DNA from: Membranipora membranacea
Taxonomy: Eukaryota; Bryozoa; Gymnolaemata; Cheilostomatida; Membraniporidae
Assembly (NCBI GenBank): GCA_914767715.1
Contig: OU612072.1
Location: forward strand, 23,062,001-23,126,000
Direction of reading: 5' to 3'
DNA: 64,000 bases
Made by a program: the position numbers and the translations under genes. A model generated the notes under the pieces. It was not told the origin of the DNA, ran no database searches, and saw only the letters and a list, made by a program, of their open reading frames with translations. Positions 36,277-48,760 of this stretch are shown here, piece after piece (position 1 is the stretch's first letter; the number at the start of each line of letters is the position of its first letter).

Positions 36277-39200
36277 TTATACCTCCGACTCTTCAGGGAT
36301 CACTGGAAACATATCTTTTATAGCTTCACGGTTCTTTGCATGACCTGCGTGATTAGGGAGAGAAGCTCAATATTTTATCAAATACTCAAATTTTTTATCA
36401 AAATACAGACTGTAAATTATACTCATGTGTATAGTCTAAAAAGGCATCAATGAATGATCTTACAAAATCTTAATGTTGAAGACGGGTATCGTCAGACAAA
36501 TCAATAACAATTATTCTGGGTCACTGAATTCCATATCTGGAATAGCATCATTAGCTTTCTTATGCAAAACAAAGGGCTTGCAAAAATAGCCAGTCTTTAG
36601 TAGCAATCTAGGAATGCCGAATTCATCGACACTGTAGGGGTATAATTACTTTTTGCAATTTTATAAACAAGACAATTTCTCAGGCTAATTATTCATGCTA
36701 CTAGGGACAGCCACTCAGATAACAGTCAGATGGGTCCCTGTGTGTAGTGTCCTAACTGTATAACGCTATGATACTATTTCCATTCTATGAGAAGAATTTA
36801 ATTCAGTGTTCTGGGTATTTATCAGGGATAATTCACCTGTGACAATAAGCGGTGACATTCTGCCGCTGCTCATTGTCGGTGCCATGAATCCATCAGGTAG
36901 CCTGTTGACCTGCCTTTTCAGAAATCTGACTGCCTTAACAAAGTGTTTTGGTCTCGTCCCGGCTTCCATTTCTTCAACGAGAAATTTGTGCGTTGCAAAT
37001 GTCACACAAGAAAGATCATGCTCCAATCTACTTTTTATGTATGTGCAAGCCCGCCATCATTCCTTTCATTGTCATCGTGTCATACAGGCACTTAACTTTG
37101 ACACATTGAGTTATTTTTCACTGCCAAATTCTTACTCATAGGTTATAATAATAATAAAATTAATAATAATAATGAGTTTATTTTATACCGCTAAATGTAA
37201 GCCACAATGGGTACTTCTATGCGGTGAACACTACATCATTAGCACCCGGTCACTGGGTCTAAGCACTCCATAGCCAACCCTGACTAATGAGAACCTACAT
37301 CGCATGAAGCGTTGATACTCATTGGAACACCCTACCGAACTCGGCTTCTCAGGTAACACCAGTGGATATGGGTGGGATTTGAACGCTGGTCGTCAGATCG
37401 ATGATCCAGCCCGCTAACCACTATGCTAATTTGATAACCTATGCCAATGTTGGATTTTAAAATGTCATAATACTTACCAGTATATTGGGGCATACCGATA
37501 AAAGGCTTTGTCCTGAAATAAAACTTCTTTGTCTCTTCATTGTGGTAAACTTGGTCTGTACGCTGATTTTTCCTGAAAAACAAAACATTTAAAAAGTGGG
37601 TGAGTGCAAAGTTTATGGATAATGTGCACCTGGGCAAGGGTTTGCTTTTTGATGCTAGCAGATCCACGATGAAGAGCCAAACAGTCGGAATATGTGACCT
37701 TGGCGCCCACGTTCAATTCAATGCTCAAATCATAATCATTATTTTGGACTGTTTGGATCAGAAGCATAGAAGTCTATGCTATGGATAGCTACAGGAAACA
37801 TCTGTCTATTGATGAAATATTGAGGTAGGTGGTCCAAGCTCTGGGATAGAATGCATAGTTACTTAGCCTGAGAGTTGTCTTACCATGCAGCAACCATTAA
37901 TATAGTACCCAGTGTTCCCAAACCAGCAGACCACTTTTCTCCTTTTCCCCATCCTGTCTTTAAAGGTAGCTGGCCTTTCCAATTGGTGTACAGCTTACTT
38001 AATGCAGGCAGGCCCAAACCAGTACAAAGAGGGAGGCCATATTGCCAACCCCGCTGTGCAAAGTCACATTCCCTGTCCGATATCAGTTTCCCTATAGCAA
38101 ACATGAAATGTGTTCATAAACACTATGAGATTGTAAAGATATTGAATCATCACTCCTGGCTAATCAAAGCTTAATTTAGGTGCTAATAATTTAGGTGACC
38201 TACAGAATGAAAGACAATTTCAACTTTAAATATATTATCACTAAATATGCCGTGGAGACAATTCATGCCTGGCTACTGAGAATTAGACTCTAAGAAATCG
38301 AAGTAGAAACTGCCAAGGAGACTCCCTAGAACAGTCACACTTTCTCAGTAGGAGGTAGCCCAGTTTGTTAGATCGCCTGACCTCTGATGCGCAAGCGTTG
38401 GAGGCCTCGGGTTCGAATCCTGCTGCAGTTTACCGACACCAGGCTCAATTGACGCCTCAGCAGTGCTCTGACCTGTCTGCAAACTGAGGGCAGCTTTGCA
38501 CTGAAACATGGCTGCCAAGCCCTTAAGACACCTTTGTTTCTCAGTCTTCGGACAGAGACAGAAACTTGCAATTTTAACCCACAATTTTAACCTACTCACC
38601 CAAATCTGCAGAAGAAGGAGGAGGGTTCACATCACGAGGTTTTCTTCGGGTAGGGCACAACCTCTCACAATTCTTCTGATCTTTGTCTCTGTTTGCGAGA
38701 GCTGCAAGGTCCTCTACAAACATGGATACTTTATTAAGAGACCAGCTGGCTACACACAGGTTTTTCATTGGATGTTACTACCCGCAGCAAGTGTCAGATT
38801 AAATCATATCTCAATAAGGTAAAGTACAATTAGATCTCTCCTTGAGTTCGCTGCTGACAAGAAAAACCAGGAAGCATTGGCAATAAGATATTTGTTAGAG
38901 AGCTATGGTGCTTGCCACACGCCGTTGCAAGAGTTGTCACTGTAGAAGCAACTTAAATTTAGTTTGCCAACACTGCAGGACTCCAATTAGAGTGTTGTTC
39001 CTCGACAGAAATTTGTTAGTGGTATGAGATTGAGGGAATATCTCTCAAAGATATGACTAAGCCACGCACACTGTGCTATGGAGGGTTTTATAGTTTTTGA
39101 GTAATGTAGGACAGTTGTTGCAGTGTCTCAGGCATTTGAATTTTATATAACACAGAAAAACCTGCCACATTCATATTCACTGCCATATGTATGACATTTT

Positions 39201-39373
39201 GGCCACCAAGTTCGGAATACAGCCTCGGCAATAAGCTACAGCTCCAATGTAGGTCTAAACATACTTGAGCTGAGGTCTTTGAGATCCCGCTCAGCAGCCT
39301 GGAGAGTGTATGATGCAGTCTTAGGACGCGGTGCGTCTGAGTGTGTCACCACTTCAAGCTTAGGAGCACTCAT
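36277..39373 (-). CDS. Small four-exon gene, 159-aa predicted membrane protein
   Basis: Exons on the minus strand: 39265-39373 (start MSAPKLEVVTHSDAPRPKTA), 37884-38091, 37478-37572 and 36277-36344 (ends MFPVIPEESEV, stop). All junctions are GT-AG and phases join exactly (109+208+95+68 = 480 bases). The second exon encodes RKLISDRECDFAQRGWQYGL, a hydrophobic stretch, then the likely membrane helix WSAGLGTLGTILMVAAW. The spacing of an Arg-Glu-Cys/aromatic/GLP motif before two hydrophobic segments is loosely like an OCIA domain (mitochondrial or endosomal membrane proteins), but I do not firmly recognise the family. Introns carry a hAT-type MITE and two SINEs. The exon structure is well supported; the function is not. 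Confidence 0.7.
36522..36808 (+). mobile_element. hAT-type MITE, copy 1 (287 bp)
   Basis: Begins CACTGAATTCCATATCTGG, ends TTTAATTCAGTG; 9-bp inverted ends CACTGAATT/AATTCAGTG. A perfect 8-bp target duplication TTCTGGGT flanks it (36514-36521 and 36809-36816), the size made by hAT transposases. It lies in an intron of the 159-aa gene. A second copy is at 42100-42386. Confidence 0.9.
37141..37432 (-). repeat. tRNA-derived SINE, second family
   Basis: On the minus strand the head reads TAGCATAGTGGTTAGCGGG (A box) and GCGTTCAAATCCC (B box), about 70 bases from the start as in a tRNA. A unique body follows, ending in a (TAA)n tail at 37141-37172. It sits in the third intron of the 159-aa gene. 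It is not a functional tRNA because it lacks a paired acceptor stem. Confidence 0.65.
38349..38575 (+). repeat. tRNA-derived SINE, first family
   Basis: Head with A box GTAGCCCAGTTTGTTAGA and B box GGTTCGAATCC, then body CAGTGCTCTGACCTGTCTGC and AAACTGAGGGCAGCTTTGCA. The body matches the family seen at 24810, 43452 and 50412, although the 3' end has diverged. It is in the first intron of the 159-aa gene. Confidence 0.7.
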
Positions 39374-39534
39374 CTCAGCTACTGTACACAGCTGTATCTC
39401 ACTCTTACTCGATCTACTACAAAATAAATCAGGCATGATTTTTTTGTCATCTGGTTTGTCGCGAGAACTTTGCCATAACAGGAGTTGACAAGGTTGAATG
39501 CTCAATGACAAGAACAACAGGACCAGTGGTATTA

Positions 39535-39570
39535 CTAGCCTGTCTTAACAAGCTTGTTAAGACGGGCTAG
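39535..39570. repeat. 36-bp near-perfect palindrome of two MITE ends
   Basis: CTAGCCTGTCTTAACAAG is followed at once by CTTGTTAAGACGGGCTAG; there is one mismatch between the arms. It is the terminal sequence of the 35668-35964 element joined head to head, flanked on both sides by GTATTA within 1 base. Confidence 0.8.
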
Positions 39571-39574
39571 AGTA

Positions 39575-41820
39575 TTACCTGCCAAAGAATAATTTAATCC
39601 ATTATAGCAGACAGATAGCTGAACTGAAGGCAGCCAAATCAACACAATCTTAGAGATTGGGATGACCTACTTTACCAGATTTCAACTTCCTAGCTTGCTG
39701 TGAGTTGACTAGTTTTCTCTTTGAACAAAGAATAGTAATAGGCCACTTACGGTTTTGCCTGTTTTTCTGAACACGTTGCTCCCTTTTCCATGCTTGAAAT
39801 TTTCCAGTTTCGATAGTAGGGAGTTGTAGGCCTACTATCTTTAATGACTTATTATGAGTCGTCAAAGCCACATTGACAAAATGCTGAGAATGCAACAATC
39901 ATGATTGGAAGTTGTCCCACCCATTTTTTTATGCCTCAAATAAGTTTCGTTAAAATGTTTAGGTGAGGTTTTTTATTTTTTAACACTTTTTCACTTATCA
40001 AAGCCAAAAGGGTTTTGTTACTTTAATTTAAGTAGATAACAATTTGATGAAAGAAGCAATCTGTTAGTGTTGAACAAAATTCTAACATTTTTTTCCGACC
40101 AGCAATATTCCTTCCCTTAAATAATGCTTTCCTCTAATAATGATATTGTTAAATTAGGTTACTTTTTTATATTGCTCTGGAGAAATCAAGCATGATGTCT
40201 CGTGTTGTATCATCATCTCGAATAAATCATAAATTTACAATAACAATTTCGACCAGCATGTCAGTGGTTGAGGTGTTTAGGCAACCTAGTCTGGTCACAT
40301 TTTACTAATCAAGTAATATTATTATGTTATATATCAACTTTATTACTGATCAAAACTCCGGAGAGCACATAAGATCATATTTACAGTATAGGAGATGCAC
40401 AAGGTTGTTATTCAGGGTATACAATGTGTGTGTACAGTATTCTGTCAGCAATCTCCCACGCAGCTCCAAGTTGGTTCCCATACTTGTCGAAAGGGGACAA
40501 GGAGATTGTTGGAAGACTACAGAAGTTATGCCTCAGGGTTATTTTGCCATATTTAGAATGTTACAATGATCGTGGCTTGCAGCATTAAATTTAACAGAAC
40601 TAAGTGTTTATCAGGACATATTATGCTGCCTGAAGTATGTCAATAATGTGAGAAAGAACACCAGCCATCCGCATCACCGTCACCTACATTCAGTAACAAT
40701 CAATTACAGGCGTCACCACAAAACCCGAACTTCCCTATATACAACACTACTATTTCCGGGAAAAGCCTTTTTATCAATACACCCAAGGAATTAAAGACTT
40801 TATCTCCTTGATACACCTAAACACATAAATACCTGAATACATCAATGCCTTTGTATTGTTTTTTTTTCACATGGTCTTATTTGCTTCTTGCATTGATCGA
40901 TGTTAAACAATGTTCATAATAATAAAAATTTTGCATCTTGGGACGCGCACAGCTGGACCAAATTTGATACCATTATCCTGCGTCCTGAGTCGTTCCCTTA
41001 TATTATGTGTATAGATAATTTATTTTGTTGTGGTGTTCCCGCTGTGGTTTAACTAGTTTGGGATGTCTTTTTGTTAGCTATACCATTCTTCACTTTGCAA
41101 TGTGGGATTTGATAGTTGTGAGATTGGGTAGTAACTTGGCAATAATTTTCCTGAATTCCAGCATATAATGCCACAGATTTCCTCCTACAACATTCACAAT
41201 CACTTTCAGGCTATATATGCGAGTGATATCTTCAAATATCTAAAACTATGTCTATCTCCCTAACACAACTGTAACCCATACCGTCTATCACTCCCTCAAC
41301 ATCAGATATTTTTGAGAGTAATAACAAATGCATGCTTTGGCTCAAAAAAGTGATTTTTTAGAGATAATTTTAAGTTGTCTTCTTTTTGTCATAGTAAAGA
41401 CAATCCTCCAACTTTCTTAAAGCATAATATATTCTTAATTGACATCTGTCATATTCCTATTGCTATGCAGCTTGTTAGTGCTCTGATCTTTCTGAATTAG
41501 TATCACAGCAAACTGCAGGGGTACTTAAGTTCCCTAATTACTTTTATAATGTGACCTATGTTTTCATTATCAACCAACTCTGAACTGTATATCTTTATGA
41601 TTCTCACAGATGAAATATATTCAATCTCACACCATTCGTATTTTTGTTATATAATTAGGGAGAATAAAAAACATTATCTCCTCTGGCCGTTTTAAGTTAC
41701 ACTCTCACAACATAACCATACATAATGCTATTGTTGGCTTCAACAGAGGATGAAGAAATTTTTAGTTACTAGTCGGAAAAATACACTCTCAGTATCACAA
41801 ACTAGTCACTCACTCACCTA
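39575..41820. other. Intergenic between the 159-aa gene and the galectin gene
   Basis: No gene is supported. Open frames at 39650-39898 (minus) and 40324-40569 (plus) have no recognisable motif or splice context. The region should contain promoters of both divergently arranged genes, but I see no clear core elements. Confidence 0.35.
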
Positions 41821-41825
41821 ATGCT

Positions 41826-43835
41826 ATGGCATTCTATGGAGCACTGGGACAGCATCCGGGAGGTCCTTCACATCCAAACTTACAAGTAAGTCCACAAAAA
41901 TACAGATGAGTTGGATTAACTCATAACAGACTCAATCTGTCTCTTAATTAAAGTTTGTTCACACATATTTATGAAATCACTTTCCAAGTGTTTGATGAGA
42001 TTGAAGTTTGGTATTTGCAGTTATTTTGCTGTGAATTAGATAGTTGGACATGAACTCATATGACATGTATTATACCTTTGCAGTTCTTTAACGCTGAAGC
42101 ATTGAATTCCATATCTGGAATAGCATCATTAGCTTTCTTTTGCAAAACAAAGGGCTTGCAAAAATAGCCAGTCCCTAGTAGCAATCTAGAAATGCCCTAA
42201 TCATCGACACTGTAGGGGTATAATTACTGTTTGCAATTTTGTAAACAAGACAATTTCTCAGGCTAATTATTCATGCTACTAGGGACAGCCAATCAGATAA
42301 CAGTCAGATGGGTCCCTGTGTGTAGTGTCCTAACTGTATAACGCTATGATACTATTTCCATTCTAAGAGAAGAATCTAATTCAGTGCGCTGAAGTTAATG
42401 CAGTTTATGTGATATTTATGAGCTACAAAGTATCACGTCTCTGACATTGATATCTGATATATGATATTATATATTATATATGATATTATATCTGATATAT
42501 GATATTATATATTATATATGATATTATATATTCCTTAAACTATAGGCTGCTGCATATGGACAACAAGCATATCCTATAGTGGGAGGACTATGGCCTGGCA
42601 GAATGATACGGGTGACTGGTATGCCCACCCCTACAGCCAACAGGTTTACGTTAGGATTACAGACTACAGATGACATCCGGGATGCTGATATAGTATTCCA
42701 GATGGATGTCCGTTTCTTATGGGGAGGTGACACGATGATGGTACTAAGGAACACTAGGTGACCTATTAACATAAATTATATGATATGGTACCCCTCATCC
42801 TTAACAATATCAGATATACAGCATGAAGTTTTATACACGTTTCAGAAAGAAGGATGGCCAAGATATCAATCTCATAATACAAACATGTTTTAACACAGCA
42901 TGTATTGACAAGCATGGTTCCCCCACCGAACAAAGCTTGTCAAGACAGGCTAGTTTTTTACCATACTTAGCGATCTTGCCACTCAGACAACTTCTTGAGC
43001 CTGAATGGGTAGCCTCAGACACCTAAGATGATTGCAAAAGATTATAGTTTGGGTTCTACCATTTCATTCTAGGATAGACGGGGAGTGGCAGATACCTGAC
43101 AGGTACACACCTTTCTTTCCACTTCTACCAGGAGCTTATTTTGAGATTGTTATATTCATAGAAGGGCAATGTACTAGAGTGAGTATAGTGTACATCATCA
43201 GATATTGAATTGCATCATGGGAATAAAACTGCTATAATCTTTGGATAACACCTGCATTTAGCCATGGGTTGTTAGTTGCTTTGCACTATGTGATGAAAGC
43301 AGCATCGATCATGGATGAAATCTGCATCGCATCAGAAGCTCACAACGTTTTTGGAGTTGCCTGTCCATGTTTTCAATTTCAGACGTGTAAAACATTACAA
43401 AAATTATGCTGCCCGTACAGACCAATGGATATTTTCTCTAATGATTAAAGGTTGATTAAAATCAGATATATTGTCACACGCCACATCCCGAAGCATGGGT
43501 GAAAAATTTGCTACCTTAATGGCGAGGCCGCAATATCTGCGCCAGGTTGCTCTCTGTTTGCAGGTGGGTCTGAGCAAACCTGGGGATCAACCAAACCTCG
43601 GTAGTCGATGGACCACAGTGGGATTCAAAACCATGACCCCTGACCTCTAACTCGACGCTCTAACCAACTGAGCCACCTGATACTCCTTAATTTACCCATT
43701 TCTTTTCTACAGGTACTTGTGAATAACCAGCCATGGTTTGAGTACAGCCATGAGAATCACGGCTTTCCTCTCCATGTCATATCCTGTCTATGGGTGGCTG
43801 GAGACATCATGTTACATCATGTGCAGATAACTTGA
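41826..43835 (+). CDS. Galectin (beta-galactoside-binding lectin family)
   Basis: Four exons: 41826-41885, 42546-42757, 43073-43178, 43713-43835; phases join (501 bases, 166 aa). The first exon plus the start of the second give a short Gly/Pro/Gln-rich tail (MAFYGALGQHPGGPSHPNLQ). The galectin domain begins at LWPGRMIRVTGMPTPTANRF, continues ADIVFQMDVRFLWGGDTMM and ends HVISCLWVAGDIMLHHVQIT. This is the typical galectin strand order and length. Sugar-binding positions are divergent: the usual H.N.R is Q.D.R here, and the W..E.R loop reads WQIPDR, keeping W and R. There is no signal peptide, as usual for galectins. The donor at 42758 (GTGACC) is weak. Introns hold a hAT MITE, an AT repeat and a SINE. 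Confidence 0.85.
42100..42386 (+). mobile_element. hAT-type MITE, copy 2 (287 bp)
   Basis: Same length and about 95% identical by eye to 36522-36808, with ends CATTGAATT/AATTCAGTG. Its own perfect 8-bp target duplication CGCTGAAG flanks it (42092-42099 and 42387-42394). It is in intron 1 of the galectin gene. Confidence 0.9.
42446..42535. repeat. AT-rich palindromic minisatellite
   Basis: TGATATATGATATTATATAT units repeat about three times and are themselves palindromic. The array ends about 10 bases before the acceptor (42545) of galectin exon 2. Confidence 0.75.
42922..42953 (+). repeat. Solo MITE end
   Basis: CCACCGAACAAAGCTTGTCA followed by AGACAGGCTAG matches the right end of the 35668-35964 element with the preceding C-rich tract; no left end is nearby. 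Confidence 0.6.
43452..43688 (-). repeat. Complete tRNA-derived SINE, first family
   Basis: Minus strand: A box GGTGGCTCAGTTGGTTAGAG, B box GGTTTTGAATCCC, then body TGCAAACAGAGAGCAACCTG and tail ATCTGATTTTAATCAAC. It is the most complete copy in the window. It ends 24 bases before the acceptor of galectin exon 4, close to the branch-point region. Confidence 0.8.
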
Positions 43836-44230
43836 TCATAGAAATATGGCCATAACTGCAGCTCAAGAAACCGCGATCTGAGGAGCACCAATGATTTTTA
43901 CCTATGTACAGACGCGACTCATTTCCAAAAAAAAACTCTTCAATGTCAATTAGTAGTATGGTTGAGAACTGATCAAATCCTTTTAATAATCGGTGATCAA
44001 TTTACTATCTTTTTCTCTTGATTCATTACCATGTTAGATTTTTGGTGCTTTATGACAGAGACTCACTCTCTTTCCAAACGATACAAGTTTAAATTACAGT
44101 TACATATTTTTGTGATAATGTAGGACTCTGCTCAGACTACTTGCGCGCATGTTTGATTTTGGTGTATTTGATTATGATATTCATTTCATGAAGTACCATG
44201 TTCATACTTTACATATAAAAATAGTCCATT

Positions 44231-47200
44231 TCAAATACATCCATTGAATTCATCTTTGGCGACTTGCCTCATCGCTTTCGCGAATGATTCAAATGTGTCG
44301 AAGTCTGACACGCCGAATGCGAGATTTGCCCCGTTTCCTGTGATGATATCAAGCTCACAGGCTCGGGAACTAGAGGACACCCCAAGAGCAAATAGCTGAA
44401 CACCTGGACCCATGTCTCTTAGCTTCTCCGCTTCTGTATCCAAACTGTCACAGCTACAAGCATATCATTATCTATTCACACATGTAAACATCATTGCAAA
44501 AATCGGAGTTATCCTATTGCCGTTTAGGTGTTTGTAACCGTAGCCCAGTGTTACAGCTACCTAGTTAATATTCCAATGACACTAAATTGTTTCATGATGT
44601 TTCATGTTGAATTATGGGTGCCAGTGTTGTTGTTGCTTGATTGCCACGCCTTAGTAAGTTACTATGAAGATGCCCATTAGTTGTTCTCAATTTTAAAGGT
44701 CAACGATAATCAGTTAGATAACTTCAGACAGAGAAATCAGACCCAAACTAGCCAAATTTATAGAAAAATTATTATTTCTATATAAAATAAATTAATATAT
44801 ATATTAAACTAATATATATATTTAATCATATATTAATATTTAAGATGAATATTAATAATATTATAATATATATAATATTAAATCAATATATACAAATTAA
44901 AAAATATATTAAATAAAAATGTTATTTCTACTCCAGGCAATGTTCTGCTGAGGCTATAAATGCCTTTATAGCATATGAATGACCCCTAATTGATGAATAA
45001 TATAATTTGCGTTTTGTTGCTCCGCTTCGTTTTCAATTTTGTTTAACCTATCTCTTTGTGTCTTCTAATTGCAAACTTTAAGACCGAAGACAACTTCTTT
45101 TCTTCCTGACACTTAGAACGCAGTAAATAGCAATTGTCATTCTGACTTGTGGATCGATCTACTCACAGCTGATTGCATTTCCCGTCAGTGACGACGATGA
45201 CATGGGTGGATGTGTCAGGATCACTCAATCTTGCCTTCTTTGATGCGAGAATATTTTTCCTCACATAGCGGAGAGCTTGTGACGTAGTTGTTGAGCCTTT
45301 GGACGGGGCTTCGTCTTTTATCTTTTTTGCCACCCAATTTACACCTGCAATGAAATAGTACGTCTTAATTTACAACTAGCAGCCTGACTAAACAATGAGC
45401 TCGACAACCCACACTTAATATCTATTCATGTCCGCAAACAACGTGAAATGCCGAGTCTTTTTGTAGGAACACTAGGCGTAATAAAAAAAGTTGTTCTTAC
45501 TGTGATTGACAGTCAGACTTTAATTCAAAATTCAAAATCAACTTTATTTCAATAACATGTCCATACGTCAAATGGTCATATGACAAAGAGATTTTTCCAA
45601 CTTGATGATGAAAAATCTCATGTCATTACACATACAGATGTATAATAGGCTTTATTATTGCCTTTACATGACTGTGAATTTATTAGGTGACTTGAAGTGG
45701 TAGCTGGTGGGGAAGGAGGGGAATCTTTTATTGTTCTCAATGTTACCTTTTTGGCTATCATTGAAGCTGACAACAGTCCTTGGCTCTGTACTGAACATTA
45801 CAACAGCAATCTGTTTATCCTTTGGACCTGTGATGAGAAAATAGAGCTTTGAGAGTGACACTTACACCTGTCCAATGCTCAGTATTATTTCAACATGGCA
45901 AATTATCGAGATTGTATTGTATATCCCAAGACAGAAAAGACCTCAGGGGAAAGGGGCAACAAATATCAAAAATAGTTAAGCTTAGGCTTGAAGTCGAAAT
46001 GCAAGATACATTTTTGTTCGTATCATTAGAATGCTCATAATACTGTAAATAGCAATAAAGCACCTAACAGTGCTTTTAAAATGGATCCGTTGTAGTTAGG
46101 CTCAAAAGGTGTCTCTGGGTTGGGAAAACTCGTCCAAACAACAGTGTAGAATGGTAATGTAAACATATACTTTCCCAGCAACTTGATTAACAGACATATG
46201 CAGGGAGACATTCAGTGGTCCAGTTTCTCACCGAGCTTTTGGGGACAGAATGAACTGAGCAAGTTGATTACACCTTCCTTTGCCTTCTCAAAGTTCTGCT
46301 CCGATATGCTTCCAGAGTCATCTACCACGAACACGATGTCTCTCTTTGGCTTTCCTTGAAACTGTATTGGAATGAGACATATTGTAGGCATTTTAGAATT
46401 ATTTAGTAAGATATATTTGAGGTCTTGTCCACCCTACCCTTATCTATCAAGTCTCAAATAAGAAGGACTCATTCTAAATTCGCAAAAAAACAATATAATA
46501 TTTCAATGGCAAAAATCTAGCCTAATCACCAGTAGCAATTATGCTCACAGATATTTCTCAGGTTCGATTAAATCACCAGATAATGAGACCAAGGACGTCT
46601 AAAGAAAATTGTACAGTTTATAAAACCGATGTTTTATCAAAAACAAACAGAATGAGACTTACCTGGGATTCCTGACGCTTTCCCCAGATAATCGGAAATT
46701 TGGGAGCTATTGATAAAAACAAAAGTCACAACAGATTAAGAAATTATTCAATTGCCACACCAATATCGAAAGTACCTGTGATGAAACATTTCCAAAGAAT
46801 GGCAATTGCCAGCTATCAAGGATTGCCCAAACTTGAGTGAAATTCAATTGTTGATTACACATAAAATCAAAACTACTTATACTAAACCAAGCTCTGTCTA
46901 TTATTTATGGTAACATGTTCTTGGCACCCTTGACCTTTATGACATAGATAAAAACTTACGGGGAGGCGGGCTGTCACAGGCATCACCGTAGACACCAGTC
47001 GGGTAGGTACAGTTGAGGACACCTCTCTTACCAAACATCATACCAAAAGTGCTAGCCATTGCTTTCTGATTTGCTCCTGTGTAAAACAATAAAAATACTA
47101 ACAAAAATTTGAGTAAATTATAATTATGTTGAGACAAAATAAACAGTTTTGTTGATTGGGTGGTGAAACAAAAGGAAACAAGATTCTGATGACCTTTCTT

Positions 47201-48154
47201 TAGTTACAACTGACTCAATGGGCAAAAAAACTTAAATTCATAATGTGTTCTTAGAGTTATTCCACCCTGCAGATGAGTGATGGGACCGTTATAAAAGGAT
47301 TGTCACTAAGAGACTGTTTAATCCTATAAATCGTGTACAAAAACAACTTTGAGATTTTAAATATTTCAAATTAATCATACCACTGACAGAGTTCATGGAG
47401 TTACACAGCACTCGTTTGGCTCTGTGATGAGTCATCATACTATCTAACCGCACATCCTCATTGTCCTCGGTTGCCCACACTGTGCTCGCGATGCTGCAAA
47501 CAATATAAGTAGATGGTAGTACACAAAACACTCGTGAATTTCATTTTTTGAAGCTGTTACACATGGCTCTGATATGATTGGTCATTGGGTGGGAAAGAGA
47601 GCCAATGGCAGGTCACAGAGAGCACATAAAAACTAAATAGGTACTTTCAGGATAGAACCTTGGCATTATCTCTCATCCCCCTCAAGCCAATCAGAGCCAA
47701 CACATTGGCTAAGCATCACACTCATTTAACAATTATTGATAGAGATGTGATAAATATTGTTGTGGCGGCTTGCTACAAATACCGAGCGCTAAATAGACCA
47801 CAGGTAAAAGGGTAAGTTACAATCGTCCCGTAGTGTGAGACCAGCTTGAAAATCAGTGAAACTAGGTCAACGTCTTACAAATCTTACACATCAACTCTTT
47901 GACTATTTGTCTTGTACATTGAATGACAATGTTGCGCACATGAAGTAAGTAAGCATAAAAGTAAATTGTTGACCAAATTTCGCAGAATGGCCAGAAAACA
48001 GTGAGAAAGCGCAAAAGATATCAAAGGGTGCTCACGGGTATGTATCAACTTAATTTTCCAACAAATTAATGATGATATAATATGGCTTTGGCAGAGACAT
48101 TCTTACTTACCACAAAACGGCCAAAGCACAACACATTGATGTATACACTCTCAT
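44231..48154 (-). CDS. Secreted von Willebrand A-domain protein, paralogue A (309 aa)
   Basis: Eight minus-strand exons: 48111-48154, 47381-47493, 46960-47076, 46663-46706, 46232-46361, 45747-45827, 45167-45344, 44231-44453. They sum to 930 bases in frame, all GT-AG. The signal peptide is MRVYTSMCCALAVLC. A Cys-containing pro-region has three Lys-Arg sites (HHRAKR, MMFGKR, IIWGKR). The vWA domain follows KPKRDIVFVVDDSGS, whose DDSGS is the MIDAS DxSxS; the other metal ligands are in KGSTTTSQ and VVTDGKCN, so divalent-cation binding is likely intact. The C-terminus is KDEFNGCI. An extracellular adhesion or matrix role is usual for vWA proteins; a peptide-precursor role is possible. It is the most diverged of the three tandem genes. 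Confidence 0.85.
44765..44935. repeat. AT-rich palindromic tract
   Basis: Dense TATATTAA/TTAATATA motifs over about 170 bases in the last intron of vWA paralogue A; able to form multiple hairpins. Confidence 0.7.
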
Positions 48155-48536
48155 TTTGTAACAACAACCTTGGAATGATTCCCATAGAAGTACTAAGCAG
48201 TGCAGTTTGTCATTTCAGGGGAGCTCCATTGACAGTAAAATTCCAAATAAGGGCTCAACAATTTGTCAAAATTCGAAAAACAGTAAGCCAATGCCAAAAT
48301 AGACCAACAAGATGTTAAGCACAGCACAGCACTGCACTTCAAGTTACAAGGTGTTCTAGCTAAGATCCAGCTTTTCAAAGTAGATTTACGGTACGTTGTG
48401 ATGAGAGACCTTGATGCGGCTTGCTATCTGCCATGAGAAGCTCCATATGGCTGAGTACAATGCATAATATTAGTATGAGTATCAATTACAGAGCTATAGC
48501 CAGTGGTGGATAGTGGCCTCATGTCAGGGGTAGGCA

Positions 48537-48760
48537 GGGCCGTAGTTTAGAAAAAATGGTAGGGGAGGCAAAAGTCGGGGGCGAGTTTGAAGCATCATCA
48601 GTAACCTCCTCCCCGAGCAATTTAAACATATAATGAAGAAATGGTAATCTTAGAGGAGCTGATTATGACATGATTTGTTCAATTATAGTGTTTTTAGGCC
48701 ACTGTATTGAGCTTTCTAGGGGAGGCAGTGCCTCTCTGCCTCCCCTAGAACTATGGGCCT
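48537..48760. mobile_element. Probable MITE with terminal hairpin
   Basis: A left end GGGCCGTAGTTTAG with GGTAGGGGAGGCA is an imperfect inverse of the right end TGCCTCCCCTAGAACTATGG. Near the right end, TTCTAGGGGAGGCAG (48714-48728) and its exact complement (48736-48750) make a perfect 15-bp stem with a 7-base loop. It lies upstream of vWA paralogue A. Confidence 0.5.

Noticed and set aside
36830-37050. Exon encoding THKFLVEEMEAGTRPKHF on the minus strand
   Set aside because: Protein-like, but the four exons of the 159-aa gene join in phase without it and no acceptor in frame was found; left unassigned.
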